DNA from: an uncultured Prevotellaceae bacterium
Lineage (GTDB): Bacteria > Bacteroidota > Bacteroidia > Bacteroidales > Bacteroidaceae
Direction of reading: 5' to 3'
Length of the DNA stretch: 15,554 nucleotides
Assembly (NCBI GenBank): GCA_900315105.1
Contig: OMXX01000111.1
Location: 1 to 15,554 of the forward strand
Below, piece by piece: positions 1-5,800 of this stretch. Numbering within the stretch: position 1 is the stretch's first letter; every line of letters starts with the position of its first letter. Under the pieces are notes generated by a model. It was not told the origin of the DNA. It was given only the letters and a program-made list of their open reading frames with translations, and made no database searches. A program made the translations under genes and the position numbers.

Positions 1-219
1 CCTGGCGACATCCTGGTGGGTCTCACCTGGGGCTTCATCGTCGGCACCTCCGTCTATTTCCTCTATCGTCGCCTCACGCGCCATTGGCGGGCAGAAGGCC
101 GACGTTACATCACAACCGAATATACTGCTGGCGGCTTTGAGCGTCCCACCTGCGAGATTCCTGTCGCGGTGTTCTACTTTACGGTCATTTTCGCCCTCTT
201 AAAAGCAACTTATCAATGA
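1..219 (+). CDS. PAP2-family membrane phosphatase, C-terminal fragment
   Basis: This is the 3' end of a gene that begins before the window. Frame 1 is open from the first base and opens with PGDILVG. That matches the end of the third PAP2 phosphatase motif (SR...H..GD), whose catalytic histidine would lie just upstream, outside the window. Two hydrophobic stretches follow: one right after the motif (ILVGLTWGFIVGTSVYFLY) and one at the extreme C terminus (VAVFYFTVIFALL). They fit the last two membrane helices of a PAP2 phosphatase, which would act on lipid phosphates such as undecaprenyl pyrophosphate or phosphatidylglycerol phosphate; the substrate cannot be told from this part. The stop codon overlaps the queA start in an ATGA arrangement, so the two are probably co-transcribed and translationally coupled. 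The family assignment rests on one motif and the topology. Confidence 0.6.
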   Translation, partial: PGDILVGLTWGFIVGTSVYFLYRRLTRHWRAEGRRYITTEYTAGGFERPTCEIPVAVFYFTVIFALLKATYQ

Positions 220-1439
220 GTCATATAGATCCCCGTCATATCCATATCAGCGACTACAACTATCCGCTGCCCGACGAGCGTATTGCCAAATTTCCCATCG
301 CCCAGCGCGATCATTCCAAGCTCCTCATCTACAACAAGGGTGAGGTGAGTTCCGATGTGTTCTACAATCTCCCTCAGTATCTGCCTAAGGGTGCTTTGAT
401 GGTGTTCAACAACACGAAGGTGATCCAGGCACGCATGCACTTCCGCAAAGACACAGGTGCCCTCATCGAGGTGTTCCTGCTTGAACCCGCTGAGCCCTCC
501 GACTATGAACTGATGTTCCAGACCACAGGCCACTGCGCCTGGTACTGTCTGGTGGGCAACCTGAAGAAATGGAAAGAAGGCTCTTTACGACGTGAGATCG
601 AGATCAATGGGCAGACTGTTGTCGTCAACGCCACTCGCGGAGAACTCCACGGCACCTCTCACCGTATCGACTTCTCTTGGGGTGGGGATGTAAGTTTTGC
701 GGAGATTATCGACGCCATGGGCGAACTGCCCATTCCGCCATATCTCAACCGTGAGACGCAGGAGAGCGACAAGACCACCTACCAGACCGTCTATTCCAAG
801 ATCAAAGGGTCGGTGGCTGCCCCCACGGCCGGACTCCACTTCACGCCAGAGGTCTTAGCCGATCTCGATGCCCATGGTATCCAGCGCGAAGAACTCACCC
901 TTCATGTCGGTGCCGGCACCTTCAAGCCTGTGAAGAGCGAGGAGATCGAAGGTCATGAGATGCATACCGAATACGTTAGCGTGCGTCGCGACACCATCCA
1001 GAAGCTCATCGATCATGAGGGCTGTGCCATCGCCGTCGGCACCACGAGTGTCCGCACCTTGGAGAGTCTCTACTATATGGGATTGAAAGTGATGCGCGAC
1101 CCTTCGCTCAACGAAGACCAGCTGCATATCGCCCAGTGGGAACCTTATACCGGGGACTGTCCCCAGTGCGAAAGCGTCACCGCTTTGAAGGCCCTGCTTG
1201 CTTGGATGGATGCCCGCTCACTCACCGTCCTCCACAGCAGCACTCAGATCATCATCGCCCCGGGCTACGACTATCACATCGTGAAGATGCTCGTCACGAA
1301 CTTCCACCAGCCGCAATCCACGTTGCTGCTGCTGGTGAGTGCCTTTGTCAAAGGCGATTGGCATAAAATCTACGATTATGCGTTGAGTCACGACTTCCGC
1401 TTCCTCAGCTATGGCGACTCCTCGCTGCTGATTCCCTAA
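216..1439 (+). CDS. queA: S-adenosylmethionine:tRNA ribosyltransferase-isomerase QueA
   Basis: QueA transfers and isomerises the ribosyl part of S-adenosylmethionine onto 7-aminomethyl-7-deazaguanine in tRNA, giving epoxyqueuosine, the penultimate step of queuosine synthesis. Family blocks appear in order: LPDERIAKFP near residue 18, FNNTKVIQARMHFRK near 65, MGELPIPPYLNR around 168-179, KGSVAAPTAGLHFTPEV around 197-213, LHVGAGTFKPV near 229, AVGTTSVRTLESLY near 273, and TNFHQPQSTLLLLVSAF at 361-377. At 407 aa it is longer than the roughly 350-aa proteobacterial enzyme; the extra length lies in the middle and is, from general knowledge, usual for Bacteroidetes. The start at 216 overlaps the upstream stop by 4 bp. 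No promoter is visible directly upstream, so it is probably read from the preceding gene. The frame is intact with no missing block. Confidence 0.96.
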   Translation: MSHIDPRHIHISDYNYPLPDERIAKFPIAQRDHSKLLIYNKGEVSSDVFYNLPQYLPKGALMVFNNTKVIQARMHFRKDTGALIEVFLLEPAEPSDYELMFQTTGHCAWYCLVGNLKKWKEGSLRREIEINGQTVVVNATRGELHGTSHRIDFSWGGDVSFAEIIDAMGELPIPPYLNRETQESDKTTYQTVYSKIKGSVAAPTAGLHFTPEVLADLDAHGIQREELTLHVGAGTFKPVKSEEIEGHEMHTEYVSVRRDTIQKLIDHEGCAIAVGTTSVRTLESLYYMGLKVMRDPSLNEDQLHIAQWEPYTGDCPQCESVTALKALLAWMDARSLTVLHSSTQIIIAPGYDYHIVKMLVTNFHQPQSTLLLLVSAFVKGDWHKIYDYALSHDFRFLSYGDSSLLIP

Positions 1440-2228
1440 ATCAACTCAAAATGTCTGAGGGCATTCAGGATGCCGTTATCATCCACACTTGTGGTGGTAT
1501 AATCGGCCTCCTGCTTCAGCGACTCCAGGGCATTCCCCATGGCCACGCCGATACCCGCCGTACGACCCGCCGTACGGATCATCGACGTGTCGTTGCCGCC
1601 GTCGCCGAATGCCATCGTGAACTTCGGGTCGAGTCCCGCCTCTTTGGCAATAGCCAACAGGCCTTGCCCCTTGTCAGCCTGCTTGGCAGTGATATCCGTG
1701 AACTCCGGGTGCCAACGCCCTGAGGTGCAAGTCGGGATACGGGCCATCAACTCAGCCTCATAACTTTCAGGGAAGAACGGGGTCATCTGGAGCACCCTTT
1801 GTTGCAGCACCACTTCCACGGGCTTAGCCAACTCCAGGTACAGCCAGATGTTGCCTGAAGATACGGTCCACGTCACCCTTCGGATCGAGCACCGCCACAT
1901 CTCTTTCACCCACCACAATCAGACCGTAGTCCTTCTCATGCGAGTCATCTACAATCAACTGGGCGGCATCTTGGGGTATCGCATGACACGACACCGTCTT
2001 CTTACCGATGAAGCAGAGAGCTCCGTTGGTTGTCACGTAGCCATCAATCAGATGCTCAATAGCACCGAGGTTTGTGATGATAATCGGCGGTCGGCCTGTG
2101 GCAATAAACACCTTATGACCGTTAGCCTTTGCCTGCGTCAGAGCCAGAATGGTAGAGGGAGGAATCTGGTGTGTCTCAAAACTCACCAGTGTCCCGTCGA
2201 TATCGAAAAATAGGGCGTACTTATCCAT
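1436..2228 (-). pseudogene. Cof-type HAD-IIB hydrolase, split by a frameshift
   Basis: Read on the minus strand, the first part (2228 down to about 1835) begins MDKYALFFDIDGTLVSF. It carries HAD motif I DxDGT with the nucleophile at Asp9, and a motif II-like region IATGRP. The second part (about 1835 down to 1436) sits in the next frame and carries ADKGQG (motif III lysine) and GDGGND (motif IV), ending in the usual NALRHFELI. Together they make one normal-length Cof-type sugar-phosphate or flavin-phosphate phosphatase of about 260 aa. The first frame hits TAA at 1824-1826, while the second continues as ELAKPVEVV. Dropping one base near 1832-1838 would rejoin them. A 12-bp in-frame tandem duplication near 1552-1576 also adds residues between motif IV and GIGVAMGNA. 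It has its own promoter at 2247-2277. It is either a decaying gene or a sequencing error; the duplication slightly favours decay. Confidence 0.75.
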
Positions 2229-2246
2229 TGTCTAAAAAAATCCGTG

Positions 2247-2277
2247 CAAAGGTAATGCTTGTTTTTGAAATAACCAA
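2247..2277 (-). promoter_or_regulatory. sigma-ABfr promoter for the HAD hydrolase
   Basis: On the minus strand TTGG (2277-2274) is followed by a 19-bp spacer and TACCTTTG (2254-2247). This fits the Bacteroidetes -33/-7 pattern. The start codon lies about 19 bases past the -7 box, giving a short leader. Confidence 0.75.
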
Positions 2278-2285
2278 GGAATCTA

Positions 2286-2390
2286 TCAAAATAGTCCCAT
2301 ACATGACGTGGCGCCCAATGCAGTCAGGATAGCCGAAGCAATCGATGCAATCAACTGAACAATGAATTTGGTTGTCTCTTTCTTATTCAT
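2286..2390 (-). CDS. smalltalk protein (34 aa)
   Basis: This tiny minus-strand gene encodes a 34-aa peptide starting MNKKETTKFIVQLIAS and ending GATSCMGLF. It has a charged N terminus (KKETTK) and a hydrophobic helix (FIVQLIASIASAILTALG), followed by a cysteine near the end. I recognise this as the 'smalltalk protein' family of Bacteroidetes, which is typically found beside HU-like DNA-binding genes, exactly as here. Its function is not known to me; the layout suggests a single-pass membrane peptide. The start is well supported by a strong ribosome binding site, AAGGAGGAAAT, ending directly before the ATG at 2390. It lies 121 bp downstream of the HU gene on the same strand and is probably co-transcribed with it. 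The HAD promoter follows immediately. Confidence 0.8.
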   Translation of the reverse strand: MNKKETTKFIVQLIASIASAILTALGATSCMGLF

Positions 2391-2405
2391 ATATTTCCTC
2401 CTTTC

Positions 2406-2463
2406 TTTTTTACCCTTTTACCTTTTTACTTTTAATTATATTTTTTACCCTTTTACCTTTTTA
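2406..2463. repeat. Pair of exact 23-bp direct repeats
   Basis: Two identical 23-bp pyrimidine-rich copies, 2406-2428 and 2441-2463, lie 35 bp apart. Each reads as six T, ACCC, four T, ACC, five T, A. On the transcribed minus strand they are A-rich with repeated GGTAAAA words. They fill the leader between the HU stop and the smalltalk ribosome binding site. A shorter match (TTTTTTACCC) recurs at the right edge of the window near 15531. Confidence 0.7.
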
Positions 2464-2511
2464 ATTTAATACTGGGGACAGCCCTTAGGCCGAACTGCCC
2501 CCAAGTTGAAA

Positions 2512-3180
2512 TCAATCGTGGGGCTGATCGTCTTCAGGATCCGTTGGGGTAGGGATGATGCCGCTGCCATTGTGTACGGTCCCTGAGCCTGCCGAAGGGT
2601 CGGTCTCTTCGGTTCCTGAGCCTGCCGAAGAGCTGTTGCCTGCCGAAGAGCTATCATCCGACTGGACGATATCCCAAGCCGACAGCGGCGTACGCAGCGT
2701 ATAGGACTTGTCCTTGCCGTTGATCTTCTTCTTGATGGTCTCCACGAGGTAAGCGAACTGGAGCGAACACTGATCCTTAAACTTCTTAGAAGTAATCTCC
2801 TCACCCTGGGCATTCTCAGGAATAAACACGAAGTTCACACCCTGCACCAAGTTGTTGACACCCATACGAAGCGCGTCCTCAATGGTGGCAGCACCGCCAG
2901 GAACAGAAGTCACGGTAGGACGGAACGTGCCGAGACCATCCAACTTCACAGGCTGACCGTGAGACATCATCTCCTTCAGACACTTCACGATAGAAGCCAG
3001 CACCAGCTGCATAAACTCATAAGTCACCATGCCGCCGTGATCAGCCACGTGTCTAGCGAAACCCTTGGTGGTCAGTGCCTCCTTAGACTCTGCTTCAGGA
3101 TAGTAACGACCCTCCATCTTTGAACCCTCCACAATGTTCTTGCGAAGATTCACCAAAAACGCAATGTTTTCTTTTGCCAT
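2512..3180 (-). CDS. HU family (HU-HIG type) DNA-binding protein
   Basis: This 222-aa protein should be a nucleoid-associated, DNA-bending protein of the HU/IHF superfamily, in the extended HU-HIG form common in Bacteroidetes. The core runs from about residue 20 to 130. The helical part has FARHVADHGGMVTYEFMQLV and the ...IVKCLKEMMSHG helix, followed by the diagnostic beta strand PVKLDGLGTFRPTV (77-90). Residues 133-165 look like a helical extension. From about 172 to the end the chain becomes a Ser/Gly/Asp/Pro tail that is probably disordered. Residues about 177-201 of this tail are encoded by repeated DNA (separate entry). The start follows from the ATG at 3180 and the promoter about 65 bp upstream. 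It leads the smalltalk gene and diverges from the DUF4248 gene. Its DNA target is unknown. Confidence 0.88.
   Translation of the reverse strand: MAKENIAFLVNLRKNIVEGSKMEGRYYPEAESKEALTTKGFARHVADHGGMVTYEFMQLVLASIVKCLKEMMSHGQPVKLDGLGTFRPTVTSVPGGAATIEDALRMGVNNLVQGVNFVFIPENAQGEEITSKKFKDQCSLQFAYLVETIKKKINGKDKSYTLRTPLSAWDIVQSDDSSSAGNSSSAGSGTEETDPSAGSGTVHNGSGIIPTPTDPEDDQPHD
2581..2652. repeat. GC-rich repeats inside the HU tail (CCTGAGCCTGCCGAAG family)
   Basis: CCTGAGCCTGCCGAAG occurs at 2582-2597 and 2615-2630, and a shorter copy CCTGCCGAAGAGCT occurs at 2621-2634 and 2639-2652, 18 bp apart. On the minus strand, read in another frame, they give LRQAQ(E/G)P, the usual mistranslation of a widespread dispersed bacterial repeat of this sequence. 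In the HU frame they encode the SSAG/GSGT-rich tail, about residues 177-201. Confidence 0.7.
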
Positions 3181-3220
3181 AATTAAAAACTTTTAAAATT
3201 GATACTGTTATTATTTAACT

Positions 3221-3274
3221 CATTGTCTCTCTTAAAGACAATGCAAAGATACGACTTTTTTCGTGCGCTTGCAA
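3221..3274 (-). promoter_or_regulatory. HU promoter and leader inverted repeat
   Basis: On the minus strand TTGC (3274-3271), a 19-bp spacer and TATCTTTG (3251-3244) form a good sigma-ABfr promoter. Starting at the -7 box edge, the leader holds a perfect 8-bp inverted repeat, CATTGTCT and AGACAATG, with a 7-base loop (3221-3243). It covers the expected transcription start, so it could be an operator, perhaps for HU itself, or a 5' stabilising hairpin. Confidence 0.7.
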
Positions 3275-3295
3275 GCATTTTCAGCCCTGCAATCC

Positions 3296-3345
3296 CCTTA
3301 TGGAAACTTATGGATACTTAATGCCACTTATGGCTACTTATTTGA
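3296..3345 (+). repeat. Five 10-bp iterons upstream of the DUF4248 promoter
   Basis: Five consecutive 10-bp units follow ACTTATGGNN or a close variant: CCTTATGGAA, ACTTATGGAT, ACTTAATGCC, ACTTATGGCT, ACTTATTTGA. The period is about one DNA helical turn, so all units face the same side of the helix. They end 10 bp before the -33 box of the DUF4248 gene and lie 22 bp from the HU -33 box, a natural site for a cooperative regulator of both genes. Confidence 0.7.
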
Positions 3346-3354
3346 ACAAAACAT

Positions 3355-3385
3355 TTGGATAATTCAGGAAAAATCAGTAACTTTG
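3355..3385 (+). promoter_or_regulatory. sigma-ABfr promoter for the DUF4248 gene
   Basis: TTGG (3355-3358), a 19-bp spacer and TAACTTTG (3378-3385) match the Bacteroidetes consensus. The ATG starts only 5 bases after the -7 box, so transcription should begin at or very near the start codon (leaderless mRNA). Confidence 0.8.
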
Positions 3386-3389
3386 CAAT

Positions 3390-3590
3390 ATGAAAGAAAC
3401 AGTTAGAACATATGGCCGAATGGAGCTGGCACAGGTATATTTTCCTGCTATCTTGCCTCGCTCAGCATGGAAGAAACTAAAGGCACTCCTCATGGATAAC
3501 CCTCAAACCGCTTCCTTAGCAGTACTATCACGTCGCACATTCCTCCCAACGGAGGTGTCTGTCATCTTCTCTGTTCTGGGAGTGCCTTGA
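3390..3590 (+). CDS. DUF4248 domain-containing protein
   Basis: This small 66-aa protein has the DUF4248 pattern as I know it: (M)KE..RTYGRMELAQ.YFP near the N terminus, PRSAWKKLK.L in the middle, and RRTFLPTEVSVIFSVLG(V/E)P at the end. The family is restricted to Bacteroidetes. It is common next to HU-like, smalltalk and VapE/primase-like genes; the last are absent here. Its function is unknown. The ELAQxYFP and RTFLPTEV blocks suggest a short helix-turn-helix-like fold, but I cannot prove DNA binding. The start at 3390 is fixed by the promoter ending 5 bp upstream, and there is no room for a ribosome binding site. It diverges from the HU gene and shares its 209-bp regulatory region. Confidence 0.8.
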   Translation: MKETVRTYGRMELAQVYFPAILPRSAWKKLKALLMDNPQTASLAVLSRRTFLPTEVSVIFSVLGVP

Positions 3591-3623
3591 TAAATAATTT
3601 ACACTCAAATTTGTGCTTATAAT

Positions 3624-3651
3624 CCCTCTGGCCGTCCGCCCGAGGGTTTTT
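3624..3651 (+). terminator. Possible terminator after the DUF4248 gene
   Basis: CCCTC (3624-3628) and GAGGG (3642-3646) can pair and are followed directly by five T. The stem is short and the loop is 13 bases, so the call is tentative. Confidence 0.4.
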
Positions 3652-3676
3652 AGTAATCCGCTCAAGCCTCCCTTCC

Positions 3677-3695
3677 AGTCCTCCCAAGGAGGACT
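3677..3695. other. Perfect hairpin AGTCCTCC-CAA-GGAGGACT
   Basis: An 8-bp perfect stem closes a 3-base loop in the gap after the DUF4248 gene. There is no T-tract on either side, so it is not an obvious terminator. It may be the remnant of a dispersed palindromic repeat. Confidence 0.5.
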
Positions 3696-3769
3696 CCGAA
3701 TGTGCTTTTGAAACATATGATTAATAAAAGAAAATGATTTACATAGTGCTGAATTAATAAATGAAAGAT

Positions 3770-3957
3770 ATTAGTGTTTTAGTGTTTTAGTGATTTTGTA
3801 AAATCGCTATGTACTATAAGTTCTTTTAATTTATAATAATATTATATATATTATAATATATATAATATTATTATAAATATATATACCATCTATCCTAATT
3901 AATAATTCTCTATGAATACCTAAAAACGCAAAACCACTAAATCACTAATACACTAAA
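3770..3957. repeat. Quasi-palindromic element: TTAGTG iterons around a 50-bp AT palindrome
   Basis: The left arm 3770-3798 and the right arm 3929-3957 form an inverted repeat with 25 of 29 positions matching. Each arm contains three TTAGTG/CACTAA words at an exact 8-bp period (3771, 3779, 3787 on the left; 3935, 3943, 3951 on the right). Between them, 3829-3878 is a perfect 50-bp palindrome of only A and T, centred between 3853 and 3854. The rest of the 3591-4150 gap is AT-rich with no credible gene. The structure could be a short non-autonomous mobile element, a replication or recombination site, or a large regulatory site upstream of the restriction island. Confidence 0.75.
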
Positions 3958-4113
3958 ATGCAGAAGAACTCGCAAAAATTATCTTTTTTATAATGTAACC
4001 TGTCTTTTCTTTTTTTATGCCGTATATTAATGATATGAGCATTGAAAACGAATTCATTTATTAAAAGATGTGTATTTTTTTTATTTCTTGACGATAATCT
4101 CAATAAAAATGAT

Positions 4114-4121
4114 TAAATTTG
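4114..4121 (+). promoter_or_regulatory. Weak candidate -7 box upstream of the island
   Basis: TAAATTTG fits TAnnTTTG and lies 29 bp before the HNH gene start. The only upstream TTGA is 22 bp away rather than 19, so this promoter is less certain than the others in the window. No better match is seen before the four-gene island. Confidence 0.35.
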
Positions 4122-4150
4122 TAGCCTAAAATAAGAAGTATAATGTTACT

Positions 4151-5776
4151 ATGGCAAATTCTATTTTCTTGGGCCGTTTAAATGCAGAACAACGTAAGGC
4201 GTTGATTGAGCGTCTTTGGCATGCACAAGGTGGCAAATGTTTTATCACAGGCAAAGACATTGACCTATTACTTCATGAAGGAGAGTTAGATATTGATCAT
4301 GTCATACCTCTCACGAATGGTGGTAAGGATGATGAATCAAACTTTGCACTTACTTTCAGTTCTGCCAATCGCTCAAAGCAAGGGGCTGACCTGAATTTGG
4401 CTCGCATTAATTGGCAATTCAAGGAGCTGAGCGAGAAACTTCAGCATGAAGAGAATAGAAATCCTAATCTTACGGACATTCTGGCTATCTATGCTAAAGG
4501 CTCATACGAAATGACTTTTAAAATCGATGGTGACAAAATAACTTTTACCTTTCCTAAGGATGAGAGTCATCAGATTTTTGAGCAAACCATCTATACAGAC
4601 CAAAGGAGCGGTATTCGCTATTTCTTTACTGTGGCTCCCATAGAATACATTATGCACGACAAGGAGATTAATCCACGTACCATTGGTTCAAATGTATCAA
4701 AGTTGATTGCTGAGTTCTACAAAGGCAACCCACAACTTCATATCGCACTTGGTTATATCGATAATCTCGAAACAGGCAAGTCGGCTATTAAGTTGTTTGA
4801 TGGACAACATAAAGCAGCCGCACAGATTATGCTTGGAACAAAAGCTATTCCCATTCGTGTGTTTGTTGATCCTGACAAGGAAATGATACGTAAGACCAAC
4901 TTCAATGCTGGTACAACCTTACGTCAGGTGGCTTTCGACAAATCTGTGCAGCGCCATTTGGGAAGCAAGATGTATCGCGATAGAGTAGAGAGATACCAGG
5001 TAGAGATGAATCGAGATGCGAATGATTTTTCTTTCTCAGAGAAAGTTCTAATCAATTTCTATAAGGGAGAGTCCAAAGAGATGAGGAGATACATTATCGA
5101 TAATGTGAAGGATGGTATCACCTATGCTGAAGACAATAAACTTCGTGACTATATCGACATGGGTGGACGAGGTAAAGAACGACCTTTGTCGTATTCTACT
5201 GTTGAAAAGACTTTTTATTCTTTCTTTATCTATCAAGAGCCACTTGAGTCTAACCTAGACTTCAAGATGGAGGAAGGCATGAATCCTAGAGACGTAGAAA
5301 AGCGTCAGATTGTTCGTCTGATGAACATCATTGCCGATGTTATCTTGATTGATAAGTTCGATTTTGAGGTAGGTACCTATCGTATAGAAAATAAGATCCA
5401 ACAGGGCGAGCCAATGGATTGGAACCACGTAGTGGCTTATCGCATGATGAAGGAAGAGATCCTTTACAGTTGGCTCAGTTATATTCTGAACATTATTAAT
5501 ATGTACTATGCTCAAACGGGCAGACCCATCTACGGACGAAAGGATTTCTTCCAAGAAGCTTTTCCTGATCAGTTATGGTTGAACATCGAAAACTTCATCC
5601 AGAATTTGGCAAACCTGCCATTCTGGAAGAGTGTAGAGTTGTCATCTACCGTATTCGGTGGTAAGTCCAATTACGACTTCTGGAAGAAGATTTTCGCTAC
5701 AGGCAAGTCACCTCAGGGGGAGACAATACTTGCAGCTCCATTAGATATCACCTCAATGATTATCCCTATCGGATAA
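4151..5776 (+). CDS. HNH endonuclease with a DGQHR-like domain
   Basis: The 541-aa protein has two recognisable parts. Residues about 14-80 form an HNH nuclease domain: the context GGKCFITG (27-34), then DIDHVIPL (47-54) with the catalytic-type His50, Asn64 in DESNFAL, and NRSKQ at 73-77, where an Asn stands in the place of the final His (H-N-N form). Only one cysteine (Cys30) is present, so the usual zinc-binding cysteine pairs are missing. Residues about 140-260 contain LFDGQHKAAA (215-224), which matches the DGQHR motif of DndB-like proteins and recalls the DGQQR of DUF262/GmrS. The remaining 280 residues are unassigned. It is first in a co-directional series, 24 bp before mod. A role as an extra nuclease or regulator in defence is inferred from this context. 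The ATG at 4151 has only weak purine-rich sequence upstream. Confidence 0.75.
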   Translation: MANSIFLGRLNAEQRKALIERLWHAQGGKCFITGKDIDLLLHEGELDIDHVIPLTNGGKDDESNFALTFSSANRSKQGADLNLARINWQFKELSEKLQHEENRNPNLTDILAIYAKGSYEMTFKIDGDKITFTFPKDESHQIFEQTIYTDQRSGIRYFFTVAPIEYIMHDKEINPRTIGSNVSKLIAEFYKGNPQLHIALGYIDNLETGKSAIKLFDGQHKAAAQIMLGTKAIPIRVFVDPDKEMIRKTNFNAGTTLRQVAFDKSVQRHLGSKMYRDRVERYQVEMNRDANDFSFSEKVLINFYKGESKEMRRYIIDNVKDGITYAEDNKLRDYIDMGGRGKERPLSYSTVEKTFYSFFIYQEPLESNLDFKMEEGMNPRDVEKRQIVRLMNIIADVILIDKFDFEVGTYRIENKIQQGEPMDWNHVVAYRMMKEEILYSWLSYILNIINMYYAQTGRPIYGRKDFFQEAFPDQLWLNIENFIQNLANLPFWKSVELSSTVFGGKSNYDFWKKIFATGKSPQGETILAAPLDITSMIIPIG

Positions 5777-5800
5777 AAATAGAATAGAAAATATAACAAT

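Noticed and set aside
3528..3716. Minus-strand 62-aa frame opposite the DUF4248 gene end
   Set aside because: It overlaps a recognised gene and a hairpin repeat, and has no promoter or family features.
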